Shown one piece after another: positions 53,167-60,971 of a stretch of 64,000 bases of DNA. Positions within the stretch are counted from its first letter, which is position 1. Every line of letters begins with the position of its first letter. Origin of the DNA: Rosettibacter sp037481715 (GTDB lineage: Bacteria; Bacteroidota; Ignavibacteria; Ignavibacteriales; Melioribacteraceae). The notes under the pieces were generated by a model. The model saw only the letters and a program-made list of their open reading frames with translations, was not told the origin of the DNA and did not search any database. Position numbers and translations under genes: made by a program. Location: assembly GCA_037481715.1 (NCBI GenBank), contig JBBFLD010000001.1, positions 124,001 to 188,000 on the forward strand. Direction: 5' to 3'.

Positions 53167-54147
53167 TTAACCCAATTTCATTTTTGAACGAACTTCTTCC
53201 ATTGTAGCTGAAGCAGTCACTTTAGCTTTTCTTTCTCCTTCAATTAAAATTTCTTTTACCTGTTCAATATTGTTTTCATAAAATTTTCTTTTTTCAATTA
53301 TAGGTTCTAAAAATGAATTTATCTTAGCAGCACATCTTGCTTTACATTCTACGCAACCAAGAACACCACTGCGACAATTTTTTTCTATTTCATCAGTTTC
53401 TTCCGGATTAAATTTTTTATGATAAGTAAATACAAGACAAATTTCTGGTCTGCCCGGGTCATTTTTTCTAACTTTTAATGGATCCGTAACTGCCTTTCTT
53501 AATTTTTGATTAACAATATCAGGTTCATCAGAAAGTAAAATTGTATTTCCAAGTGACTTACTCATTTTAGCATTTCCATCAAGTCCAGGTAATCTTGCAA
53601 AATTTGTAAGCAAAGCCTCAGGCTCAGGAAAAACTTCTCCATATTGATTATTAAAACGCCGAGCTATTTCTCTTGTGATTTCTATATGTGGCACCTGATC
53701 TTCCCCAACTGGAACAGCTTCACCTTTATATAACAAAATATCAGCAGCTTGAAGAACAGGATAACCTAAATGACCATAAATTACATTTTCAATATTCAAA
53801 TCCCGAACCTGCTCTTTTAAAGTTGGATTTCTTTCGAGTCTGGCTTTTGTTATTAACATTGAAAAGATAAGAAACAATTCTGCATGTTCTTTAATTTGAG
53901 ATTGCCGGAAAAGTGGACTTTTATTTGGGTCCAATCCGCAAGCTAACCAGTCAATCAACATTTGAATTGTATTTTCATAAATTTCATCAGTTGATAAATT
54001 TGTAGTAAGAACATGATAATCAGCAATTAAATGGTAGCTGTCATACTCATCTTGTAATTTGACCCAATTTTCAAGAGCACCTACATAATGCCCAAGATGA
54101 AGTTTGCCTGTAGGTCTCATTCCGCTCAAAATTCTCTTTTTTGCCAT
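53167..54147 (-). CDS. trpS: Tryptophanyl-tRNA synthetase
   Basis: This is a class I synthetase of 326 residues. It has the HIGH-like motif KLHLGHYVG, NAKMSKSLGNTI as KMSKS, and PVGEDQVPHIEITREIARRF. A short C-terminal insert with C-x2-C...C (LGCVECKARC) could bind zinc. It heads the long minus-strand run. The ~60-base gap upstream is the likely promoter site, though no strong box is visible. Confidence 0.97.
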   Translation of the reverse strand: MAKKRILSGMRPTGKLHLGHYVGALENWVKLQDEYDSYHLIADYHVLTTNLSTDEIYENTIQMLIDWLACGLDPNKSPLFRQSQIKEHAELFLIFSMLITKARLERNPTLKEQVRDLNIENVIYGHLGYPVLQAADILLYKGEAVPVGEDQVPHIEITREIARRFNNQYGEVFPEPEALLTNFARLPGLDGNAKMSKSLGNTILLSDEPDIVNQKLRKAVTDPLKVRKNDPGRPEICLVFTYHKKFNPEETDEIEKNCRSGVLGCVECKARCAAKINSFLEPIIEKRKFYENNIEQVKEILIEGERKAKVTASATMEEVRSKMKLG

Positions 54148-54208
54148 AGACTGTTGGAATAATTAATTAATGTGGTTACAAAAATAATGAAAAAAAAGTT
54201 ACTTATGC

Positions 54209-54691
54209 TTATTGAAATAGGTAAGGTTTCCAGGATTCTTCTATTCTGCTGACTGCAGATTTAATAAACATAATATGATTTGGTGCATAAGGTTTAAAAC
54301 GAAGTTTCATGCCTGCTTCTTCAGGGGTTCTGTCTCCTTTTTTATTATTGCAAGGAAGACATGCAGCTACAAGATTTTCCCAGCTGTCATCACCGCCTTT
54401 AGATTTTGGAATTACATGGTCAATTGTCAGTGGTAAATCGCCTCTTCCGCAATAAGCACATTTGTGCCCATCTCTTTTTAAAATATTTCTTCGAGTAAGG
54501 ATAATTTTTTTATATGGAACTTTTACAAAGTCGTTTAATCGGATGACACTTGGCCAAGGAAATGTTTTTGAAACTGTATGAATTTTTTTGCGTTCGTTAT
54601 CTGCTACTAATTCGGCTTTGCCTAAAAGAATTAATACAATAGCCTTTTTAACATTGCATATAGTTAAAGGCTCGTAACTCTGGTTGAGCAA
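54209..54691 (-). CDS. HNH endonuclease family protein with an uncertain start
   Basis: The protein is about 160 residues from the TTG at 54691. An HNH domain has CAYCGRGDLPLTIDHVIPKS and ACLPCNNKKGDR, i.e. two Cys pairs and the catalytic His. The conserved family start VLLLNQSYEPLTICNVKKAI reaches upstream of this TTG: the frame is open through SLNARVL back to a stop near 54760 but offers no ATG, GTG or TTG. The true start is therefore unclear. The family is common and its function is unknown. A homing role is unlikely since no intron or intein is present. Confidence 0.8.
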   Translation of the reverse strand: MLNQSYEPLTICNVKKAIVLILLGKAELVADNERKKIHTVSKTFPWPSVIRLNDFVKVPYKKIILTRRNILKRDGHKCAYCGRGDLPLTIDHVIPKSKGGDDSWENLVAACLPCNNKKGDRTPEEAGMKLRFKPYAPNHIMFIKSAVSRIEESWKPYLFQ

Positions 54692-54840
54692 TAAAACTCT
54701 TGCATTGAGTGAACCATTTGAGCTGAATTTCCGTTCGAAGACCTGCCTCCGATTTTATGTTTTTTAATGGATTAATAAAATTTCCTTTCTCTTTACTTTA
54801 CAAATATCGTAAACTCAATTAAATAATGAAAGAGCAAAAC

Positions 54841-55938
54841 TTAGTTCCTAAAAATTATACCGCCAGCAAGCAGATAACCTTTTTCATCATAAAGAACCAA
54901 TGATTGACCTGGTGTTACTGCATTTTTTGGTTCAATAAATCTAACATGAATTTTATTCTGGTCAGAATAAATTACTTCGGCTGCAGTAGCTTTATCAGAG
55001 TATCGAATTTTACCAAAAACGATTTCTCCTTTTTTAAGTTCTGCTTTGCTTACATAATTAACATCCAGAGCTGTAACATCTTTTTCGAGCAATTCTTCTT
55101 TATCTCCAATTTCAATAATGTTCAAACTGCTGTCAACTTTTTTGACATAAACAGGTTTTCCAACAGAAATTCCTAAGCCTCTTCTTTGACCAACTGTATA
55201 AAATGGAATTCCTTTATGTTTTCCAATAACTTTTCCGTGATAAATTATATCTCCTTCTTCAATTTTATTGATAACATCAGGAATTCTTTCTCTTAAAAAT
55301 CTTTCATAGTTATTATCTGCAACAAAACAAATTTCTTGACTATCCGGCTTTGCAGCTGTTTTTAATCCAAATTCTTCTGCTAATTTTCTTACTTCAGTTT
55401 TTTTCAAATTCCCAAGTGGAAAAATTGTTCTGCTCAAACTCTCTTGAGTTAATCCCCAAAGTGCATAGGTTTGATCTTTAGGATTATCTTCAGAATGTTT
55501 TAATGTAAATCTGTTTTCAATTTCATTATACTCAATGATAGCATAATGACCGGTAGCAACATATTTTGCATCAAGTGAATCTGCTTTCTTTAGCAATTCT
55601 TCCCATTTAATTTTTCTATTGCATACTACGCATGGGTTTGGAGTTCTTCCAGCCAAATATTCTTCCACAAAATTATCAATTACAGTTTTTTCGAATGCTT
55701 TTGTAAAATCAACAGTGTAATGAGGAATACCAAGAACATCTGCTACATTTTTAGCATCAAAAATTGCATCAAGTGAACAGCAACCAGATTCAAATTTGGG
55801 TGCACCGCCAACTTCCATAAAGCCCCATGTTTTCATTGTTATTCCAATTACATCATAACCCTGCTTTTTAAGCAGAGCAGCTGCAACAGATGAATCTACA
55901 CCACCACTCATTGCTACTATTACTCTTTTCTCGTTCAC
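54841..55938 (-). CDS. mnmA: tRNA-specific 2-thiouridylase MnmA
   Basis: It thiolates U34 of tRNAs for Lys, Glu and Gln. The 365 residues have the PP-loop MSGGVDSSVAAALLKKQG. The catalytic Cys pair is in PNPCVVCNRKIKWEELL and DSQEICFV. GQRRGLGI in the central domain and a beta-barrel C-terminal domain complete it. The start is a GTG at 55938 with AAAGGA upstream. It has its own ~90-base upstream gap, so it may be a separate unit. Confidence 0.97.
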   Translation of the reverse strand: MNEKRVIVAMSGGVDSSVAAALLKKQGYDVIGITMKTWGFMEVGGAPKFESGCCSLDAIFDAKNVADVLGIPHYTVDFTKAFEKTVIDNFVEEYLAGRTPNPCVVCNRKIKWEELLKKADSLDAKYVATGHYAIIEYNEIENRFTLKHSEDNPKDQTYALWGLTQESLSRTIFPLGNLKKTEVRKLAEEFGLKTAAKPDSQEICFVADNNYERFLRERIPDVINKIEEGDIIYHGKVIGKHKGIPFYTVGQRRGLGISVGKPVYVKKVDSSLNIIEIGDKEELLEKDVTALDVNYVSKAELKKGEIVFGKIRYSDKATAAEVIYSDQNKIHVRFIEPKNAVTPGQSLVLYDEKGYLLAGGIIFRN

Positions 55939-56024
55939 AATAAATCCTTTCTAATTTTTTCAGTTTAACAACAAAAATATAAAATAAGTTTAGAAATAAA
56001 ATCTGTAAGAGATTTTTTGAGGAA

Positions 56025-56417
56025 TCAGGAATTGTCTTTAGAAAAAGATTTTTGAGATAATACAGCCACACAGGTTACATAATTATCTGAATGGCTCATA
56101 GATACATGCAAAAGTTTATCTTCTCCCAGAAAATCTTTTAACCTTCCATGAAATTTAACAGTGGGCATTCCACTTAATTGATTATTAATTTCAATATCCT
56201 TCCAGCTGAAAGTTTTATTAAACGGTGAAATAGCTTTTATTATTGCTTCCTTTGCAGCAAAGCGCGCAGCCAGATGCTGATATTTATTTTTTTTATTTAA
56301 TGAATATTCCAATTCGGTTTTAGTAAAAATTCTGTTTAAGAATTTTTCACCATGATTGTCAACACTTTTTTTTATTCTTTCGATTTCAATTATGTCAATA
56401 CCAAGTCCAAGTATCAT
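56025..56417 (-). CDS. acpS: Holo-[acyl-carrier-protein] synthase
   Basis: It transfers 4'-phosphopantetheine from CoA to acyl carrier protein. The 130 residues have GLGIDIIEIERIKKSV with the metal-binding Asp and ARFAAKEAIIKAIS with the catalytic Glu/Lys. Length is normal for trimeric AcpS. It lies 16 bases after the MCE-domain gene and is the last gene of that run. Confidence 0.96.
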   Translation of the reverse strand: MILGLGIDIIEIERIKKSVDNHGEKFLNRIFTKTELEYSLNKKNKYQHLAARFAAKEAIIKAISPFNKTFSWKDIEINNQLSGMPTVKFHGRLKDFLGEDKLLHVSMSHSDNYVTCVAVLSQKSFSKDNS

Positions 56418-56433
56418 ATAACATTGTGTTTAA

Positions 56434-57348
56434 CTAAAACAAATCAATTTTTGCATCGACTTTTATTCCGCTTGATTTAAGTTGTTCCAGTAAAAGTAAT
56501 GTTAAATCTTTGAGTTGTTTGATAGAAAATTTCAAGTCTTCAATCATTTCTTTATCGTTAAGGGCTTTGCCTAAATTATTTTCAGATTTATTTGTTTTGT
56601 CAATAAATTCATTTACACTTGAAATTAATTTTTCTGAATTCTCGAGTGTTTGTTTTAATAAACTAATTGTAACTTTTAATGAATCTCTGTTTGTGGTCAT
56701 GAAATTATTTACTGATTTTGTAAGTTCTGTGCCTTCATTCAATAAATCAGCAATTTTATCTTTATTGTTCAATATCAAAGAATTTAGATTGTTGGTCAAG
56801 TTATTCAAATTCGACAAAGAATTTTTAAGTTCGTTGTTGAATTGTGAATCTGCCAAAGTTTTATTTATGTGAGATAAAGAAAATTTAATTTCTCTTACTA
56901 CATCAACAAGGTCGCTTTCAACTGTGCCTAATATTGCCATTGCAGTTGCAATATCACCAAGAAATTCACCTTTATGAGGAAGATTATAATTAAGTGAATT
57001 ATTCGAAAAGCCAGGATTAATTTCAATTTTTTTACCGCCCATTAAATCAAGCATCATCACATAAAATTTTGCATCTTCTTTGAGCTCAATATCTGAATCA
57101 AGATTTAATAATACTTCAACTTTTGAGCTGGATATTTTTATATCATCAACATACCCTTTTCTTACACCATTTACTGTAACAGGGTCACCAATTTCAAGTC
57201 CTGCAACAGAATTAAATTCAACTGTCAATTTTTTTCTATCTGAATTCATTGTAATATTTTTTGCCCAGCCGTAAATCCAGAGCAAAACAATTATGCCAAT
57301 AAATACTGTTATGCCTACTTTAATTTCTGTTTTTCTTTGATCTTTCAT
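56434..57348 (-). CDS. MCE (MlaD-type) lipid-transport substrate-binding protein
   Basis: This 304-residue protein is anchored by one helix near the start (VGITVFIGIIVLLWIYGWA). An MCE domain follows (about 40-120, FNSVAGLEIGDPVTVNGVRK). A long helical region of ~170 residues rich in Asn, Leu and Lys comes next, typical of hexamer-forming MCE proteins that bridge the periplasm. The permease (MlaE) and ATPase (MlaF) partners are not in this window, so it is either an orphan or its partners are elsewhere. It overlaps the small gene upstream by 29 bases. Confidence 0.9.
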   Translation of the reverse strand: MKDQRKTEIKVGITVFIGIIVLLWIYGWAKNITMNSDRKKLTVEFNSVAGLEIGDPVTVNGVRKGYVDDIKISSSKVEVLLNLDSDIELKEDAKFYVMMLDLMGGKKIEINPGFSNNSLNYNLPHKGEFLGDIATAMAILGTVESDLVDVVREIKFSLSHINKTLADSQFNNELKNSLSNLNNLTNNLNSLILNNKDKIADLLNEGTELTKSVNNFMTTNRDSLKVTISLLKQTLENSEKLISSVNEFIDKTNKSENNLGKALNDKEMIEDLKFSIKQLKDLTLLLLEQLKSSGIKVDAKIDLF

Positions 57349-57697
57349 TTTCCAATGTGAGTTTTTTCAGATTATTAAATTCAATTGAATCAACTTTTCC
57401 ATCTTCAATGATAATTTTTACATAGTCAATCATTGATTGAAATCTATTCATAGCAATTTCAAAGTTTTGCTTTTTTAAGTCTACTGTTTTTGCTTCAATA
57501 AATGATTTTAAGGAATCATTATAAATGCTTTTATCCATCTTATTAAGCTTCTCATTCAATTTATTTAATGTAATATTCATAATTTTTTCTTTACCATAGT
57601 CTTCCAATTTATAACCATATTTTTTATAAAGATAAATTCCGCTGCTGATTAATATTGTTAGTAAAATAACTATTGTTAAAAAGCAACCTTTTTTCAT
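57320..57697 (-). CDS. Small single-pass membrane protein, unknown
   Basis: The 125 residues begin with a helix (GCFLTIVILLTILISSGIYL). A Lys-rich soluble region follows (LNKLNEKLNKMDKSIYNDSL) that looks helical and faces the periplasm if the helix is an anchor. The start overlaps the CNNM gene stop by 4 bases and the end overlaps the MCE gene by 29. That close packing suggests a joint role in envelope biology. No family recognised. Confidence 0.65.
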   Translation of the reverse strand: MKKGCFLTIVILLTILISSGIYLYKKYGYKLEDYGKEKIMNITLNKLNEKLNKMDKSIYNDSLKSFIEAKTVDLKKQNFEIAMNRFQSMIDYVKIIIEDGKVDSIEFNNLKKLTLENERSKKNRN

Positions 57698-58989
57698 TCA
57701 GTTTCTTCTTGCTGTGAAAGTTTTTCAATAAAAACTTTTCTTATTCTTTTATTTGAAATTTCCTTAACAGTAAATTTATAGTTATTAAAAGTAAAATGAA
57801 AACCTTGAGATGGTATAATGCCAGCTTGATTCAAAATAAATCCTCCTACAGTATCATAATCCTTGTTTTCTGATGAGAAATCAAATCCCAGTAATTCATT
57901 TAATTCATCAATAGATAATTTTCCACTCACGATGAATTCATTTTCAGATAGTTTAATAATTTGTGATTCTTCTTTGTCATATTCATCACGAATATCGCCA
58001 ACAATTTCTTCAAGAATGTCTTCAAGAGAAATTAAACCAGCTGTTCCGCCATATTCATCAACCACAATACCTAAATGGAGCTTTTTTTCCTGAAAATCAT
58101 GAAGCAAATCACTTATATGTTTTGTTTCTGGAACAAAGAGAGCTTCTCTTGCAATTTTTTTAAGAGATAATGTTTTTCGCAGTTCTGGATTTTTTAAATA
58201 AGGGAGCAAATCCTTTGCATAAATTATTCCCTGAATGTCATCCAGACTTTTCCCATAAAGTGGTATTCTGCTGTGTCCTGATTCTGTAATGATTCTCATC
58301 AATTCTTCAAAAGTAGCATTTAAAGGAACAGCTACAATATCAACACGAGGAGTCATAATTTCTCTTACCGTGACACTTCTAAAAGAAACAATCCCTTGAA
58401 TTAGTTCCTGTTCATCTTGTTCTATTGTTCCTTTTTCCAGGCTTAAATCAGCAAGTTCGCTTATTTCTGTGCTATGTAAAGCAGTTTTTAATTTATTTGC
58501 TTTTAGTTTTGATGTGCTTATTCTTAAAACATCTGTTAAAATTTTTGCTATCGGAAAAAATATTACACTAATCCAGTAAAGTGGAATTGAAACAATTTTT
58601 GCAAATTGAACAGGATATTTATTTGCCCATAGTTTTGGTGTTATCTCACCTATTAAAAGAATAATGATTGTAAGCAAAATAATTTGAACACTTAAAGCAA
58701 ATTCTTTTGAGATTTGATAAATTTTAGCTACATCGAGTGCAATTAAAACAGCAGTAATTGAGGCGGCAATATTGACTATTGTATTGCCCAATAAGATTGT
58801 AACAAGAAGTCTTCTTGGGTTTTCAATCAATAAGTTTATGTACCCTCCAATTAAGCTGTGCTCTTTTCTGATTTCTTGCACTATTTTTTTATCAATTGAA
58901 AAAAGTGCAACTTCTGAACCAGAAAAGAATGCAGATAAAATCAAGCATATAATCAAAATGAGTATGCGTAATATCCAATCAAAATCCAA
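57694..58989 (-). CDS. CNNM/CorC (hemolysin C-like) transporter with CBS domains
   Basis: The 431 residues comprise four membrane helices of the DUF21 domain (first SAFFSGSEVALFSID), a CBS pair (start VREIMTPRVDIVAVPLNATF), then a CorC_HlyC domain (VDEYGGTAGLISLEDILEEI). Family members move or sense magnesium or cobalt; despite the name they are not toxins. The start is a TTG at 58989. Ssb lies just upstream on the same strand with a 34-base gap. Confidence 0.92.
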   Translation of the reverse strand: MDFDWILRILILIICLILSAFFSGSEVALFSIDKKIVQEIRKEHSLIGGYINLLIENPRRLLVTILLGNTIVNIAASITAVLIALDVAKIYQISKEFALSVQIILLTIIILLIGEITPKLWANKYPVQFAKIVSIPLYWISVIFFPIAKILTDVLRISTSKLKANKLKTALHSTEISELADLSLEKGTIEQDEQELIQGIVSFRSVTVREIMTPRVDIVAVPLNATFEELMRIITESGHSRIPLYGKSLDDIQGIIYAKDLLPYLKNPELRKTLSLKKIAREALFVPETKHISDLLHDFQEKKLHLGIVVDEYGGTAGLISLEDILEEIVGDIRDEYDKEESQIIKLSENEFIVSGKLSIDELNELLGFDFSSENKDYDTVGGFILNQAGIIPSQGFHFTFNNYKFTVKEISNKRIRKVFIEKLSQQEETE

Positions 58990-59023
58990 TTAAATTATAA
59001 TCCTAACTTATTCGACATACTAA

Positions 59024-59476
59024 TTAAAATGGTAAATCATCATCTTGAGAAGATGAAGCCGAATCAAAATCAGGTGGAATATTTGCCTCATCCTCAGTAC
59101 TTACATCAGTTTTACTTGATGCATTTTCAGAATTCGGTTCAATCTGTTCTTTGGCATCAAGAGGAATTAATTGTTCGGCAACAATTTCTGTAAAATATCT
59201 TTTTTCATCTTTTACGGAATATTCTCTTTTACTTATTCTTCCTTCAACGTAAAATCTTTTTCCTTTTTTAAGTGCTTGTTTATAAAAATCTGAGAGATTA
59301 AAACAAACTATATTATGCCAAGTAGTTTCATTTACCCATTCATTATTTTGATTTTTGTAGCTTCTTGATGTTGCAAGAGGAAATGTTGTAATTGCCACAT
59401 TATTTGTAGTAAATCTTGTCTCGGCATCAGCGCCTAAATTACCAATTAACATTACTTTATTTAGTGAGAAAGCCAA
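59024..59476 (-). CDS. ssb: Single-stranded DNA-binding protein
   Basis: This is an OB-fold protein of ~150 residues: SLNKVMLIGNLGADAETRFT at the start, ETTWHNIVCFN, and the acidic tail ending DDDLPF, the partner-binding tip. I chose the TTG at 59476 as start because AAAGG lies 8 bases upstream of it. A GTG at 59485 would sit directly on that site. The protein is complete. It is followed by the CNNM gene. Confidence 0.95.
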   Translation of the reverse strand: MAFSLNKVMLIGNLGADAETRFTTNNVAITTFPLATSRSYKNQNNEWVNETTWHNIVCFNLSDFYKQALKKGKRFYVEGRISKREYSVKDEKRYFTEIVAEQLIPLDAKEQIEPNSENASSKTDVSTEDEANIPPDFDSASSSQDDDLPF

Positions 59477-59580
59477 TTTACTCACCTTTAATTTGTTATA
59501 CTTGTCTTTATAAATTTATTATTATTAAATGAAATTACCAAAAACTAAGTTGAATCTTTTTCTTTTATGAAATAAATAGA

Positions 59581-59620
59581 AAAACTCTGTATCTCCAATG
59601 TAGCAGAGATACAGAGTTTT
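59581..59620 (-). terminator. Hairpin terminator of the fadL-like gene
   Basis: AAAACTCTGTATCTC and GAGATACAGAGTTTT are perfect 15-base arms around a 10-base loop, 16 bases downstream of the fadL stop. On the minus strand a T-rich tract (TTTTTCTATTTATTT) follows. It is the longest perfect inverted repeat I noticed in the window. Confidence 0.9.
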
Positions 59621-59635
59621 AAATAATCTCAATAA

Positions 59636-60889
59636 TTATAATGAATATGCTAAGTTAACCCCAAATAGATGAGCTGTATTTGAATAAGTTCCATTAAATC
59701 CAAACTTTGAATTTGACACTTTTCTATCAGAGAATAAGAGCAATAAATATGAAATATCGAGGCGCAGATTTTCTGTTAATTTAGCACCATAGCCAATGTT
59801 TAATCCAATTCTGTCTGCATCTGGTAAAGTTGGTTCAACATATTCTGTTGGAACTGGATTTCTATCATAAAAAATTCCGCCTCTTAACTTGAATGCAGAA
59901 GTTACATCATATTCAAAACCAGCTCTTGCAATAAATGTATTCTCGTAATTTCTTTCAACTGAAGAAACATTTTGTTTACCATTGAGAGGATTCAAATCAA
60001 GGTCATAATTTTCAAAAGTAACTTCTAATTTATTATAGCTTGACCAGCCGACATACTGAAAGTCAGCAGTTAACATTACATTATCTGATGCTTTATAAGC
60101 AATTCCCAAAGTAGCATTTTGAGGAGTAGTTAAAGGAGCAGTAATGTTACCATTCGGGAAAGGTAAATCACCAAGCTGTGGATGCTTAAAAGTAGCAGGC
60201 TCGCTTGTTGCAGTTCCTTCGAGATCAAAACTTACTTCACTTCTATAACTCAATCCAACTGATAATCTTGATAATGGTTTATATAAAATTCCAGCTGCGA
60301 ACCCAAAAGCTGTTCCATCGCCTTCTAATGTTAAAGTAAAATCGCCCCCTACTGGTGAAGGAGATTTTCGTTTAATAGTAACATCAGCTAAGGCAAATGT
60401 ACCACCTACACTTAATGATAAATTATCTAATAATTGATAAGCAATAACAGGAGTTACAAAGAACGACTTAAGCTGTGTATCAACTGCTAAATATTTACCT
60501 ACCCATGTTGATGGCCAGGTAGTTCCCAATCCATATGGATTATTAACTCCAATACCTGCATAAAGCTTATTTGTAATTTCCTGAGTTACATAAAAATTAA
60601 TTGGTGTAAAAACTTGAGTTTTTTGTTCATACTCTAATTTAGTAGCTCCAGGAACCTTATAAGAACTTAATGGAGCAATTAAAGTAGAACCCAAGTAAAA
60701 TTGAGTTCCTTTTAATTGAGTTATACCAGCAGGATTGAAGTAAACGGCAGAAGGGTCATTAGCAAGACCAGTAAAAGCTCCGCCCATTGCCATTGCACGA
60801 GCACCGTGCTCATTAAGTTGAAACCCACCAGCAAAAATTCTGGCAGTCAAGGATATTGTTAGTAATAAAATTAGTAATACTTTTTTCAC
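59636..60889 (-). CDS. FadL/OmpP1-family outer-membrane transport protein
   Basis: This beta-barrel has 417 residues for uptake of hydrophobic compounds. A signal peptide (VLLILLLTISLTARIFA, then GGFQLNEHG) precedes the family start GARAMAMGGAFTGLANDPSA and YFNPAGIT (NPA motif). The rest is alternating barrel strands ending LFGVNLAYSL with a hydrophobic last residue pattern. The start is a GTG at 60889, 4 bases after GAGGAGG. It has its own promoter and terminator, so it is a single-gene unit, probably strongly expressed. The substrate is unknown. Confidence 0.93.
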   Translation of the reverse strand: MKKVLLILLLTISLTARIFAGGFQLNEHGARAMAMGGAFTGLANDPSAVYFNPAGITQLKGTQFYLGSTLIAPLSSYKVPGATKLEYEQKTQVFTPINFYVTQEITNKLYAGIGVNNPYGLGTTWPSTWVGKYLAVDTQLKSFFVTPVIAYQLLDNLSLSVGGTFALADVTIKRKSPSPVGGDFTLTLEGDGTAFGFAAGILYKPLSRLSVGLSYRSEVSFDLEGTATSEPATFKHPQLGDLPFPNGNITAPLTTPQNATLGIAYKASDNVMLTADFQYVGWSSYNKLEVTFENYDLDLNPLNGKQNVSSVERNYENTFIARAGFEYDVTSAFKLRGGIFYDRNPVPTEYVEPTLPDADRIGLNIGYGAKLTENLRLDISYLLLLFSDRKVSNSKFGFNGTYSNTAHLFGVNLAYSL

Positions 60890-60924
60890 ACAACCTCCTC
60901 TATGTTTGTTAAGAATTCAATGAA

Positions 60925-60952
60925 AATATAGTTATTTGTTTTATAAAAGCAA
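60925..60952 (-). promoter_or_regulatory. Sigma-70-like promoter of the fadL-like gene
   Basis: On the minus strand, TTGCTT (60947-60952) and TATATT (60925-60930) are separated by 16 bases, close to -35/-10 consensus. They lie about 35-60 bases upstream of the GTG start with its strong ribosome site. AT-rich sequence makes chance -10 boxes common. Confidence 0.45.
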
Positions 60953-60971
60953 AAAGAATTATTATCTAACT

